Shown here: positions 1 to 7,390 of the stretch, piece after piece
Layout: each line of letters starts with the position of its first letter
Numbering within the stretch: the first letter of the stretch is position 1
Assembly: GCA_047602575.1 (NCBI GenBank)
Contig: JASGGY010000003.1
Coordinates: forward strand, 868,001 to 932,000
DNA: 64,000 nt
Direction: 5' to 3'
Source of the DNA: UBA1366 sp047602575
GTDB taxonomy: Bacteria > Bacillota > Clostridia > Oscillospirales > Ruminococcaceae
Notes under the pieces: model-generated
Database searches by the model: none
What the model was told of the DNA's origin: nothing
What the model saw: the letters and a program-made list of their open reading frames with translations, nothing else
Translations under genes and position numbers: made by a program

Positions 1-3000
1 GCGTATTCCGTTGCGCCGAGTGTCACGTTCCGGTTGACCACGCAGTCGCCGTCAAGCTTCACCGGAATTTCCGCCGGCGCTAAAATCGCCTTGCCCATGT
101 TCACGCGCGCGCCGACGATGTCGCCGTAGTGGTATTTCAGCGTCACGGAAACGACGCCGGAAAGCGTTTCGATTTCCATCGTGTCTTTCTCAACCAGCCC
201 GTTGTCGCGCAGGAATTTTGCCACGCAGCGGATGCCGTTGCCGCACATCCTGCCCTCCGAGCCGTCGAGGTTGAACATCCGCATTTTTGCGTCGGCAACC
301 TTTGAGCGCGCAATCAGAATCGCGCCGTCGCCGCCGATGCCGAAATGCCGGTCGGACAGACGAATGCTCAAGCCCTCGGGGTTGTCGATTTTCTGGTCAA
401 AGCAGTTGAAGTAAATATAGTCGTTTCCGCAGCCCTGCATTTTAGTAAAGCGCAGCTTTTGCTTTTCGGTGCGCATATTGTTGATGTCCACAAGCTCCGT
501 GGAATGCTCGGAGTACTTGCTCCTAAGGCTTGCCGCAATGGCGTTCGCCGTGTCGATGGAGGTCAAGCACGGAATGTTGCGCTCAACGGTTTTGCGGCGG
601 ATTTTCACGCTGTCGCGGGAGGGGATTCTGCCCTTTGACGAGGTGGAAATCACATACGCGACCTTGCCGCTCTCAATGAGGGTGAGCGTGTTGTCGTCGG
701 CTTCGTGAATTTTCGCCACCGCGATGGCAGGAATGCCGTTGTCGCCCAGAATCTTCGCCGTTCCGCGCGTGGAGTAAATCGTAAAGCCCAGGTCATAGAA
801 CGCCTTTGCCGTTGCGGGAATTTCGCTCTTGTCCGTATCGCGGACGGTAATCAGCACGCCGCCCTTTTTGCCGAGCTTATAGCCCGCGGCGATTAAGCCC
901 TTATAGAGCGATTCCTCCAGCGTATTCGCAACCGCCAAGACCTCACCCGTGGATTTCATTTCCGGCCCTAAGTGGTTGTCCACGTCGATGAGCTTTTCAA
1001 ACGAGAACACCGGCACCTTCACCGCGATATAGGGCGAGCGTTTGTAAAGCCCCGTGCCGAAGCCCATGTCCGCCAGCTTTTCGCCGAGCATCGCCCGCGT
1101 CGCAAGATCCACCATCGGCACACCGGTGACTTTCGAGATGTAGGGGATGGTTCTGGAGGAACGCGGGTTGACCTCAATGACATACAGCTCGTTGTGGTAA
1201 ATCAGATACTGTATGTTGACCAGTCCCATGGTTTTCAGCGAAAGCGCAAGGCGTTTTGAGCAGTCAATCACGCGCGCGGTGAGTGCGTCGGATACGTTCC
1301 ATGCCGGATACACCGCGATGGAGTCGCCGGAGTGAATGCCCGCGCGCTCGATGTGTTCCATGATGCCGGGGATAAGGATTTCCTCCCCGTCGCAGATGGC
1401 ATCGACCTCAATTTCCGTACCCATGAGATACTTGTCAATCAGGATGGGGTTCTCTATCGCCTGCGCCAGAATGATTTCCATGTATTCCTTGATGTCGTCA
1501 TCGTTGAACGCGATGATCATATTCTGACCGCCCAGCACATAGGACGGACGCATCAGAACGGGATAGCTGATGCGGTTGGCAATGGTGAGCGCTTCCTCCG
1601 TCGTCATGACGGTGAAGCCCTCGGGGCGCTTGATCTGAAGCTCCTCGAGCAGTGCATCAAAGCGCTCTCTGTCCTCCGCCGCGTCGATGCTGTCCGCGGG
1701 CGTGCCGAGGATGTTGATGCCGTTCTGGCTCAAGAATTTTGTGAGTTTAATTGCTGTCTGTCCGCCGAACGCAACCACCACACCGAACGGCTTTTCCACG
1801 CGGATAACGTTCATCACGTCCTCGTTGGTGAGCGGCTCAAAATACAGCCGATCGGCGGTATCAAAGTCCGTCGAAACGGTTTCCGGATTGTTGTTGACAA
1901 TCACGACCTGGAAACCCTGCCGCTTGAGCGCCCACACGCACTGCACCGACGCGTAGTCAAACTCGATGCCCTGTCCGATGCGGATAGGCCCCGAGCCGAA
2001 CACGATGACGGTTTTCTTTTCTTCATGCGCGGTACTCGCGATAAAGGGTGCGGCTTCGTCCTCGCTGTCAAAGGTTGAGTAGAAATACGGTGTCTGCGCC
2101 GCGAATTCCGCCGCACAGGTGTCCACCATTTTAAACGCGGCATAGAGCGGCTTTTCGGGGGTAACACCCGAAAAGCGCGTGATGACCTTATCGGTGTAGC
2201 CGATTTTTTTCGCCGCCAAATACAGCTCGTCGGTCAGCACGCCCTTTGCAAGCGTCTGTTCCATATCAATCAGCTTTTTCAGCTTGTAAGTAAACCAGAT
2301 GTCGATGCGGGTGATTTCAAAAATCTCCTCCGGTGTCACACCGCGCCGCAGCGCTTCATAAACCACGAACAAGCGCTCGTCGTCGCAGTTGTGCAGGCGC
2401 GCACGGATTTCTGCGTCAGAAAGCTTTTCGTGCTTGGGACTAATCAGGCAATCCAGTCCGATTTCCGCACCGCGAACGGCTTTCATAATTGCCTGTTCAA
2501 AGGTCATGCCGATTGCCATGACTTCTCCCGTGGCTTTCATCTGTGTGCCTAGGGTTCTCTTTGCGTAAACAAATTTATCAAACGGCCATTTCGGCAATTT
2601 TACAACCACATAGTCCAGTGCCGGCTCAAAGCAAGCATAGGTTTTTCCCGTGACCGCATTTTTGATTTCGTTGAGGGTATAGCCGATCGCGATTTTCGCC
2701 GCAACCTTGGCAATCGGATAACCGGTCGCTTTTGACGCAAGCGCGGAGGAACGCGACACACGGGGGTTTACCTCAATCACGGCATAATCAAAGCTTGTCG
2801 GATGCAGTGCGAACTGGCAGTTGCAGCCGCCCTCGACCTTCAACTCGTCGATGATTTTCAGTGCCGCCGAGCGGAGCATCTGGTATTCCTTGTCCGCAAG
2901 TGTCACGGCGGGTGCAATGACAATCGAGTCACCCGTGTGGACGCCTACCGGATCAAAGTTTTCCATTGAGCAAACGGTAATCACATTGCCCAGACTGTCG

Positions 3001-3671
3001 CGCATAACCTCGAACTCAATTTCTTTCCAGCCAGAGATACACTTTTCCACCAAAACCTGTGTAATCGGCGAGAGATAAAGTCCGTTGCGCGTGATTTCGC
3101 GCAGCTCGGTTTCGTTCTGCACAATGCCGCCGCCCGTTCCGCCGAGCGTAAACGCCGGACGGATGATCAGCGGATAGCCAATGCCCTCGCTGTTTGCGAA
3201 GTCCACCGCGCTCTCGACATCGGTGACGACCAGCGACGGGATGCAGGGTTGGTTAATCGCCTGCATGGTGTCCTTAAACATCTGGCGATCCTCCGCCTTG
3301 TCGATGGTTTCAGGGTTCGCGCCGAGCAGCTTCACACCGTATTTGTCAAGAAAGCCCTCCTTCGCCAGCTGCATGGAAAGCGTCAGACCCGTCTGTCCGC
3401 CGAGGGTGGACAGCAGGGAGTCCGGACGCTCTTTTTTTATCACGCGCTTGACGGTTTCAAGCGTCAGCGGCTCGATGTAAATCTTGTCCGCCATGGCCTT
3501 GTCTGTCATGATGGTTGCGGGGTTGGAGTTGATGAGGATAACCTCAAGCCCCTCCTCTTTTAAAGCGCGGCAGGCCTGCGTGCCGGCGTAGTCAAACTCC
3601 GCCGCCTGTCCGATGACAATCGGCCCCGAGCCGATGACCATGACGCGTTTGATCTCTTTATTCAAAGGCAT
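1..3671 (-). CDS. carB-dapF: CarB-DapF fusion: carbamoyl-phosphate synthase large chain joined to diaminopimelate epimerase (partial)
   Basis: From an ATG at 3671 a single frame stays open to the window edge. Residues 1 to about 1065 are the carbamoyl-phosphate synthetase large chain, which makes carbamoyl phosphate from bicarbonate, CarA-derived ammonia and two ATP for pyrimidines and arginine. The N-terminus shows VMVIGSGPIVIGQAAEFDY, and the last ~130 residues are the MGS-like allosteric domain, ending near RRKTVERNIPCLTSID. The frame then runs without a stop through VDINN into MRTEKQKLRFTKMQGCGNDY (codon 1066, base 476). This is a normal diaminopimelate epimerase start (lysine and peptidoglycan pathway), and it includes the first active-site cysteine in RMCGNGIRC. 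The epimerase is cut after about 158 of roughly 275 residues. No convincing ribosome binding site precedes base 476, so a true fusion is more likely than two genes. The start follows carA by 37 nt with AGGAAAGG upstream. Confidence 0.93.
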   Translation of the reverse strand, partial: MPLNKEIKRVMVIGSGPIVIGQAAEFDYAGTQACRALKEEGLEVILINSNPATIMTDKAMADKIYIEPLTLETVKRVIKKERPDSLLSTLGGQTGLTLSMQLAKEGFLDKYGVKLLGANPETIDKAEDRQMFKDTMQAINQPCIPSLVVTDVESAVDFANSEGIGYPLIIRPAFTLGGTGGGIVQNETELREITRNGLYLSPITQVLVEKCISGWKEIEFEVMRDSLGNVITVCSMENFDPVGVHTGDSIVIAPAVTLADKEYQMLRSAALKIIDELKVEGGCNCQFALHPTSFDYAVIEVNPRVSRSSALASKATGYPIAKVAAKIAIGYTLNEIKNAVTGKTYACFEPALDYVVVKLPKWPFDKFVYAKRTLGTQMKATGEVMAIGMTFEQAIMKAVRGAEIGLDCLISPKHEKLSDAEIRARLHNCDDERLFVVYEALRRGVTPEEIFEITRIDIWFTYKLKKLIDMEQTLAKGVLTDELYLAAKKIGYTDKVITRFSGVTPEKPLYAAFKMVDTCAAEFAAQTPYFYSTFDSEDEAAPFIASTAHEEKKTVIVFGSGPIRIGQGIEFDYASVQCVWALKRQGFQVVIVNNNPETVSTDFDTADRLYFEPLTNEDVMNVIRVEKPFGVVVAFGGQTAIKLTKFLSQNGINILGTPADSIDAAEDRERFDALLEELQIKRPEGFTVMTTEEALTIANRISYPVLMRPSYVLGGQNMIIAFNDDDIKEYMEIILAQAIENPILIDKYLMGTEIEVDAICDGEEILIPGIMEHIERAGIHSGDSIAVYPAWNVSDALTARVIDCSKRLALSLKTMGLVNIQYLIYHNELYVIEVNPRSSRTIPYISKVTGVPMVDLATRAMLGEKLADMGFGTGLYKRSPYIAVKVPVFSFEKLIDVDNHLGPEMKSTGEVLAVANTLEESLYKGLIAAGYKLGKKGGVLITVRDTDKSEIPATAKAFYDLGFTIYSTRGTAKILGDNGIPAIAVAKIHEADDNTLTLIESGKVAYVISTSSKGRIPSRDSVKIRRKTVERNIPCLTSIDTANAIAASLRSKYSEHSTELVDINNMRTEKQKLRFTKMQGCGNDYIYFNCFDQKIDNPEGLSIRLSDRHFGIGGDGAILIARSKVADAKMRMFNLDGSEGRMCGNGIRCVAKFLRDNGLVEKDTMEIETLSGVVSVTLKYHYGDIVGARVNMGKAILAPAEIPVKLDGDCVVNRNVTLGATEY

Positions 3672-3708
3672 TTACAGCACAATCCTTTCCTGTTTCGGTG
3701 AAATCCGG

Positions 3709-4788
3709 TTACTTCTGATTCTGCTCCATCAGCGCGAGGAATTCCCCGAACAGGAACGCGGTGTCCAGCGGACCGCCGCACGCCTCGGGGTGAAACTGCA
3801 CCGAAAACGCGGGCATATAGTCATACTCGATGCCCTCGCTCGTGCCGTCGTTGGCGTTGACATAAACCGGGTTCGCACCCGTAGGCAGGGAGGCATGCAC
3901 CACCGCGTAGCCATGGTTCTGGCTGGTGATGTAAACGCGTCCGGTTTTTAAATTCGTGGCGGGCTGATTCGCGCCGCGGTGTCCGTATTTGAGCTTTTCG
4001 GTTTTCGCGCCCTGTGAAAGCGCCAGAAGCTGATGCCCAAGACAGATGCCGAAAATCGGGATTTTCTTTTCCGCAACCTTTGCGATTTCCGCAATGATCT
4101 CCGTGTTCTCCGACGGGTCGCCGGGGCCGTTTGAGAGCATCACACCGTTCGGATTCAGCGCAAAGATCCGCTCGGCTTTTGTGGAAGCCGGCAGCACCGT
4201 GACCTCGCAGCCGCGCTCCACCAGAGAGCGGCGGATGTTGTCCTTCGCGCCGAAATCCCACAGGCACACGCGGAATTTTGTTTCACCCGCGGGCTTGAAC
4301 ACCTTTTCCTCCTTGCAGGTAGTGTTCTCGACCGCGTCAAGAATGCGGTAGTTTTTCAGCTCGCTGAGTCCCAGCCCGCAGAAGTCCTCGCCCACGATTC
4401 GACCGTTCATCACACCGTACTCGCGGACGATTTTTGTCAGTGCGCGCGTGTCGATGCCGTATAAGCCCACAATGCCGCAGCGCTTTAAAAAAGTGTCAAG
4501 ATCACCCTCGCAACGGAAGTTGCTGGGCTCCTGACACCAATCTCTAACAATATAACCCTTGACATGGGGACAATCGCTTTCAAAGTCATGCGCAATCACG
4601 CCGTAGTTTCCGATCAGCGGAAAAGTCTGAACAACAATCTGCCCGTAATAGCTCGGGTCTGTCAGCGTTTCGAGATAGCCCGTCATCGCGGTGGTGAAAA
4701 CAATCTCCCCGACCGTTTCTCCCGATGCCCCAAAGCTTTTGCCCTCGAATATCGTGCCGTTTTCCAGAATCAGGTATGCCTTTTGCAC
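3709..4788 (-). CDS. carA: Carbamoyl-phosphate synthase small chain (glutamine amidotransferase)
   Basis: CarA hydrolyses glutamine and channels the ammonia to CarB. The 359-residue length is normal. The N-terminal CarA-specific domain starts with YLILENGTIFEGKSFGA. The C-terminal class I amidotransferase domain carries the nucleophile Cys249 in FGICLGHQ and the His333/Glu335 pair in QFHPEA. The start is GTG at 4788, with AAAGGA ten bases upstream. It is the first gene of a carA-carB unit, with a clear promoter just upstream. The 5' leader of about 85 nt is GC-rich but has no T-run, so I see no attenuator or PyrR-type terminator. Confidence 0.97.
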   Translation of the reverse strand: MQKAYLILENGTIFEGKSFGASGETVGEIVFTTAMTGYLETLTDPSYYGQIVVQTFPLIGNYGVIAHDFESDCPHVKGYIVRDWCQEPSNFRCEGDLDTFLKRCGIVGLYGIDTRALTKIVREYGVMNGRIVGEDFCGLGLSELKNYRILDAVENTTCKEEKVFKPAGETKFRVCLWDFGAKDNIRRSLVERGCEVTVLPASTKAERIFALNPNGVMLSNGPGDPSENTEIIAEIAKVAEKKIPIFGICLGHQLLALSQGAKTEKLKYGHRGANQPATNLKTGRVYITSQNHGYAVVHASLPTGANPVYVNANDGTSEGIEYDYMPAFSVQFHPEACGGPLDTAFLFGEFLALMEQNQK

Positions 4789-4882
4789 CTTTATCCCATC
4801 CTTTCAGCAGCCTGCCCCGGCGTATTTCTCCGCTGCGGAAGTCCTCCGTGCGGCGCGCCGGTAAAATTGCTTTATCCTTTTT

Positions 4883-4911
4883 ATTATACAATAATCCAAT
4901 CCGTTTGTCCA
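4883..4911 (-). promoter_or_regulatory. Promoter of carA-carB
   Basis: On the minus strand TGGACA (4906-4911) and TATAAT (4883-4888) are separated by exactly 17 bases, a near-consensus sigma-A promoter. It reads into carA after a leader of about 90 nt. Confidence 0.85.
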
Positions 4912-4946
4912 GTGGTAGATTGTATATTTTAAAGTTTGTTCAGAAC

Positions 4947-5519
4947 TTAAGTTTCGTAAATTTTGATGATTTCCAGCGCGATGTCGCGCTTTGGGCGGCG
5001 GGAATCCATGGCTTGCTTTTCCAGATACCGGTGCGCCTGCTGCTCGTCGAATTTCAGATACTGGATCAGCGCGAATTTCGCGCGGTTAATCAGGCGGATT
5101 TCGTCGATGGTTTTCTGCAGCTTGACATTTTCGTTTTTCAGCCCCATCAGCCGCTTGCGCGTCGCCACCACCAACTTGATCGCCTGATAGAAAAACGACT
5201 TGCTGATCGGCTTCGGCACAACCATCACGCCCGCGTCCTCGAGCTTTTCGCTGACGTTGTCGGCGTAGTCGGCTTTGACGATCATGATGCAGCTCGCCAT
5301 GGTTTTCTCGATCACGATTTCCGCCAGCTCGTTTCCGAATTCGTCGGAAAGCGGCGCGTTGACCAGCACCGCGTCGTAATCGTTCGCGTCGATCGCCCGG
5401 CGCGCCTCGGTGCTGGTTGCCACAACGGAAACGGCGGAATCGGCGACGGCTTCTTTGACAAGCTGCACAATCAGCGCAGTTGCTTTTTCGTTGCTTGACA
5501 CAATCAGCATACTGCCCAA
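4947..5519 (-). CDS. ANTAR-domain response regulator next to glnA
   Basis: A protein of about 190 residues with a receiver-like N-terminal half (LIVSSNEKATAL onward) and a C-terminal ANTAR domain. The ANTAR part has the long helix before ENVKLQKTIDEIRLINRAKF and ends in RRPKRDIALEIIKIYET. ANTAR proteins bind paired stem-loops with six-base loops in nascent RNA and prevent termination. Stops and an AGGAGG motif place the start at TTG 5519 (seven-base spacing) or ATG 5510, not at the more distant upstream ATG. The receiver half has an aspartate region (YDAVLVNAPL) with no typical phosphorylatable Asp, so it may be a pseudo-receiver. It lies 77 nt after glnA in the same direction, which suggests nitrogen control. 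Its likely RNA target is the glnN leader at 7302-7351. Confidence 0.88.
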   Translation of the reverse strand: MGSMLIVSSNEKATALIVQLVKEAVADSAVSVVATSTEARRAIDANDYDAVLVNAPLSDEFGNELAEIVIEKTMASCIMIVKADYADNVSEKLEDAGVMVVPKPISKSFFYQAIKLVVATRKRLMGLKNENVKLQKTIDEIRLINRAKFALIQYLKFDEQQAHRYLEKQAMDSRRPKRDIALEIIKIYET

Positions 5520-5596
5520 ACCGATTCCTCCTTCCCGCATCCTTGCCGCCGAACCCTGCGGGAACACCCCCGCGGCTTCGCGTGATTATTTATCAT

Positions 5597-6928
5597 TTAT
5601 AAAGAATAGAAATATTTCGCCGCCTCAAAGGCGTCCTTGTCCGCCGCCTGTTTGAAGTCCGCGACGGTTTTCTCCTTGATCGCGCAGAACGCTTCCACCG
5701 CCCGCTCCGGCATCCATTGCCCGAGCACCGCGGACGCGCGCGCCGCTTTCACCGCTTCCGCAAGCGACCCGGGAATCGGCTGCATTGCCCGCAGGCTGTC
5801 AGCCGGTGCGTTTTCCAGATCATATTCATGGGGTGCGCACAGCGTGGGCTTTTTCTCCAGCCCGTCCATGCACGCGTGGATGATCAGCGCGAACGCAATA
5901 TACGGGTTGCACGCGCTGTCGGGGGAACGCAGGATCATATGCCCCTCCCCCGCGCAAACCGGCACGCGCACAAGCTGCGCGTAATTCCCGCTTGACCACG
6001 AGATATACCGTGGCGCGAGATCCTCGCCCAGCCGCTGGTAGGAATTCGTCACCGGATTGAGGAACACCGTCATCTCCGCCGCGTGTTCCAGAACGCCCGC
6101 AACCATGTTTTTTGCGTCGTCCGACAGCACAACGCCGTTCTTTCCGTCGGGCTTGGTGTCAAACACACTCGCGCCGTCTTTCAGGACGGTAATGTTGATG
6201 TGCATCCCGCTTCCGCATTCGCCGGCAAAGGGCTTGGGCATAAAGGTTGCGTAAACCCCGCCGCGCGCCGCCACGATTTTCACCACCGAACGGAAGGTGA
6301 TGAAGTTGTCCGCCGCGTTCATCGCGTTTGATGCGCGGAAATCAATCTCGCTCTGACCCGGTCCGCTCTCGTGGCGGGAAGCCACCGGCTGCATTTCCAT
6401 CTGCTCAAGCGTCAGGCAGACATCGCGGCGCAGATTCTCGCCCTTGTCCTCCGGCGCTGCCGAGCAATACCCTGCGCGGTCATACGGCTCGCGCAGCGGA
6501 TGCCCCTCGCTGTCGGTCTTTGTCACATAGAATTCGCAGGACGTTCCTATTTTAAATAAATAGCCTTTTTTCTGAGCGCGCTTCATCGCGTCGGCAAGAA
6601 TGCCTCGCCCGTCGCCCTCAAAGCGCTTTCCGCCGTAATACCGGATGTCACAGAAAAACCGCACCACCCGTCCCTGCTGCGGCCGCCACGGTAAAACCGC
6701 GAGCGTCGCCGGATCGGGGAACAGCAGCAGATCCTCGCCGGTTATTTCCGAAAAGCCGCTGACCTTGCGCGGCGCAAACGCGAAGCCGTCGCGGAATGCC
6801 GCGGGAAGCTCGCCTGAGAGGATGGAAATATTCAGCATATTGCCGTAAAGGTCGCAGAACGCCAGCTTAACGAACTTCACGTCGTTCTCGCGGACGTACT
6901 GTAAAACTTCCTTTTCCGTATAGTTCAC
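5597..6928 (-). CDS. glnA: Type I glutamine synthetase
   Basis: A glutamine synthetase of 443 residues that makes glutamine from glutamate, ammonia and ATP. It shows the beta-grasp N-terminus (VKFVKLAFCDLYGNMLN) and the catalytic-domain motifs GTSCEFYVT, AGECGSGMHINITV and NPVTNSYQRL, followed by ISWSSGN and the C-terminal arginine-bearing block. It lacks the adenylylation-loop tyrosine context of enteric enzymes, as is usual in Firmicutes. The start is GTG 6928 because GGAGG sits eight bases before it; an upstream ATG at 6961 would place that site inside the gene. It forms a unit with the ANTAR gene and is divergent from the type III enzyme glnN. Confidence 0.94.
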   Translation of the reverse strand: MNYTEKEVLQYVRENDVKFVKLAFCDLYGNMLNISILSGELPAAFRDGFAFAPRKVSGFSEITGEDLLLFPDPATLAVLPWRPQQGRVVRFFCDIRYYGGKRFEGDGRGILADAMKRAQKKGYLFKIGTSCEFYVTKTDSEGHPLREPYDRAGYCSAAPEDKGENLRRDVCLTLEQMEMQPVASRHESGPGQSEIDFRASNAMNAADNFITFRSVVKIVAARGGVYATFMPKPFAGECGSGMHINITVLKDGASVFDTKPDGKNGVVLSDDAKNMVAGVLEHAAEMTVFLNPVTNSYQRLGEDLAPRYISWSSGNYAQLVRVPVCAGEGHMILRSPDSACNPYIAFALIIHACMDGLEKKPTLCAPHEYDLENAPADSLRAMQPIPGSLAEAVKAARASAVLGQWMPERAVEAFCAIKEKTVADFKQAADKDAFEAAKYFYSL

Positions 6929-7049
6929 TTGAAATCCCTCCGTTTTAGGGCTTGTTTCCAACGCCCCGATTCATCCGCAGTCATCATCATACACAAACAA
7001 CCGGCACGGCAGGCGCATCCATAACAAAAGCCCCGCCGCAACTGTTTTT

Positions 7050-7078
7050 ATTATACCTGATTTTCCGCGCGGTGTAAA
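7050..7078 (-). promoter_or_regulatory. Promoter of glnA-ANTAR unit
   Basis: Minus-strand TTTACA (7073-7078) and TATAAT (7050-7055) are spaced by 17 bases. The leader to the GTG at 6928 is about 115 nt. It contains a possible 11-codon open frame but no obvious terminator. Confidence 0.8.
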
Positions 7079-7266
7079 GCGTTTTTTGCGTATCGGTCGC
7101 CGGTGCGCCGATGAAGTTTCTTGGGATATGGGTAAAATATGGGCGTATTGTTCATCTTTCCGATTTATGATGCAGGTTGTTTTCACAATTGAACGATATT
7201 GATATACTGGTTTTTAGGCATTCTATACAATTTTTATTAATGAGATAAAAAAGCACGAAAAAAGTC

Positions 7267-7295
7267 TTGACAATGCCGGCGAATTGTACTATACT
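7267..7295 (+). promoter_or_regulatory. Promoter of glnN
   Basis: TTGACA (7267-7272), a 17-base spacer and TATACT (7290-7295) form a near-perfect sigma-A promoter. The predicted transcript begins around 7302, immediately before the hairpin leader. Confidence 0.88.
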
Positions 7296-7301
7296 ATGGT
7301 T

Positions 7302-7351
7302 GTAGACAGCAAAGGCGCTGTGAACACATCATGTTCGCAGTGTCTTTTTTT
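7302..7351 (+). promoter_or_regulatory. glnN leader: six-base-loop hairpin overlapping a terminator (ANTAR-type attenuator candidate)
   Basis: ACAGC (7306-7310) pairs with GCTGT (7317-7321) around the six-base loop AAAGGC, which has A at position 1 and G at position 4 as in ANTAR targets. The 3' half of this stem is also the 5' half of a ten-pair terminator: GCTGTGAACA (7317-7326), loop CATCA, TGTTCGCAGT (7332-7341), then a T-run at 7345-7351. The two hairpins cannot form together. A second six-base-loop hairpin, normally present in ANTAR targets, is not evident. Confidence 0.6.
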
Positions 7352-7390
7352 GTTCACTGTAATTTATATTTTGAATGGAGGGACTCTTTC

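Noticed and set aside
474..476. Separate dapF gene starting at 476
   Set aside because: The nearest GGAG is too far upstream and there is no stop codon before it, so the fused frame is the simpler reading.
6974..7009. Leader peptide in front of glnA (MDAPAVPVVCV)
   Set aside because: No ribosome binding site, no glutamine or nitrogen-related codons, and no terminator structure.
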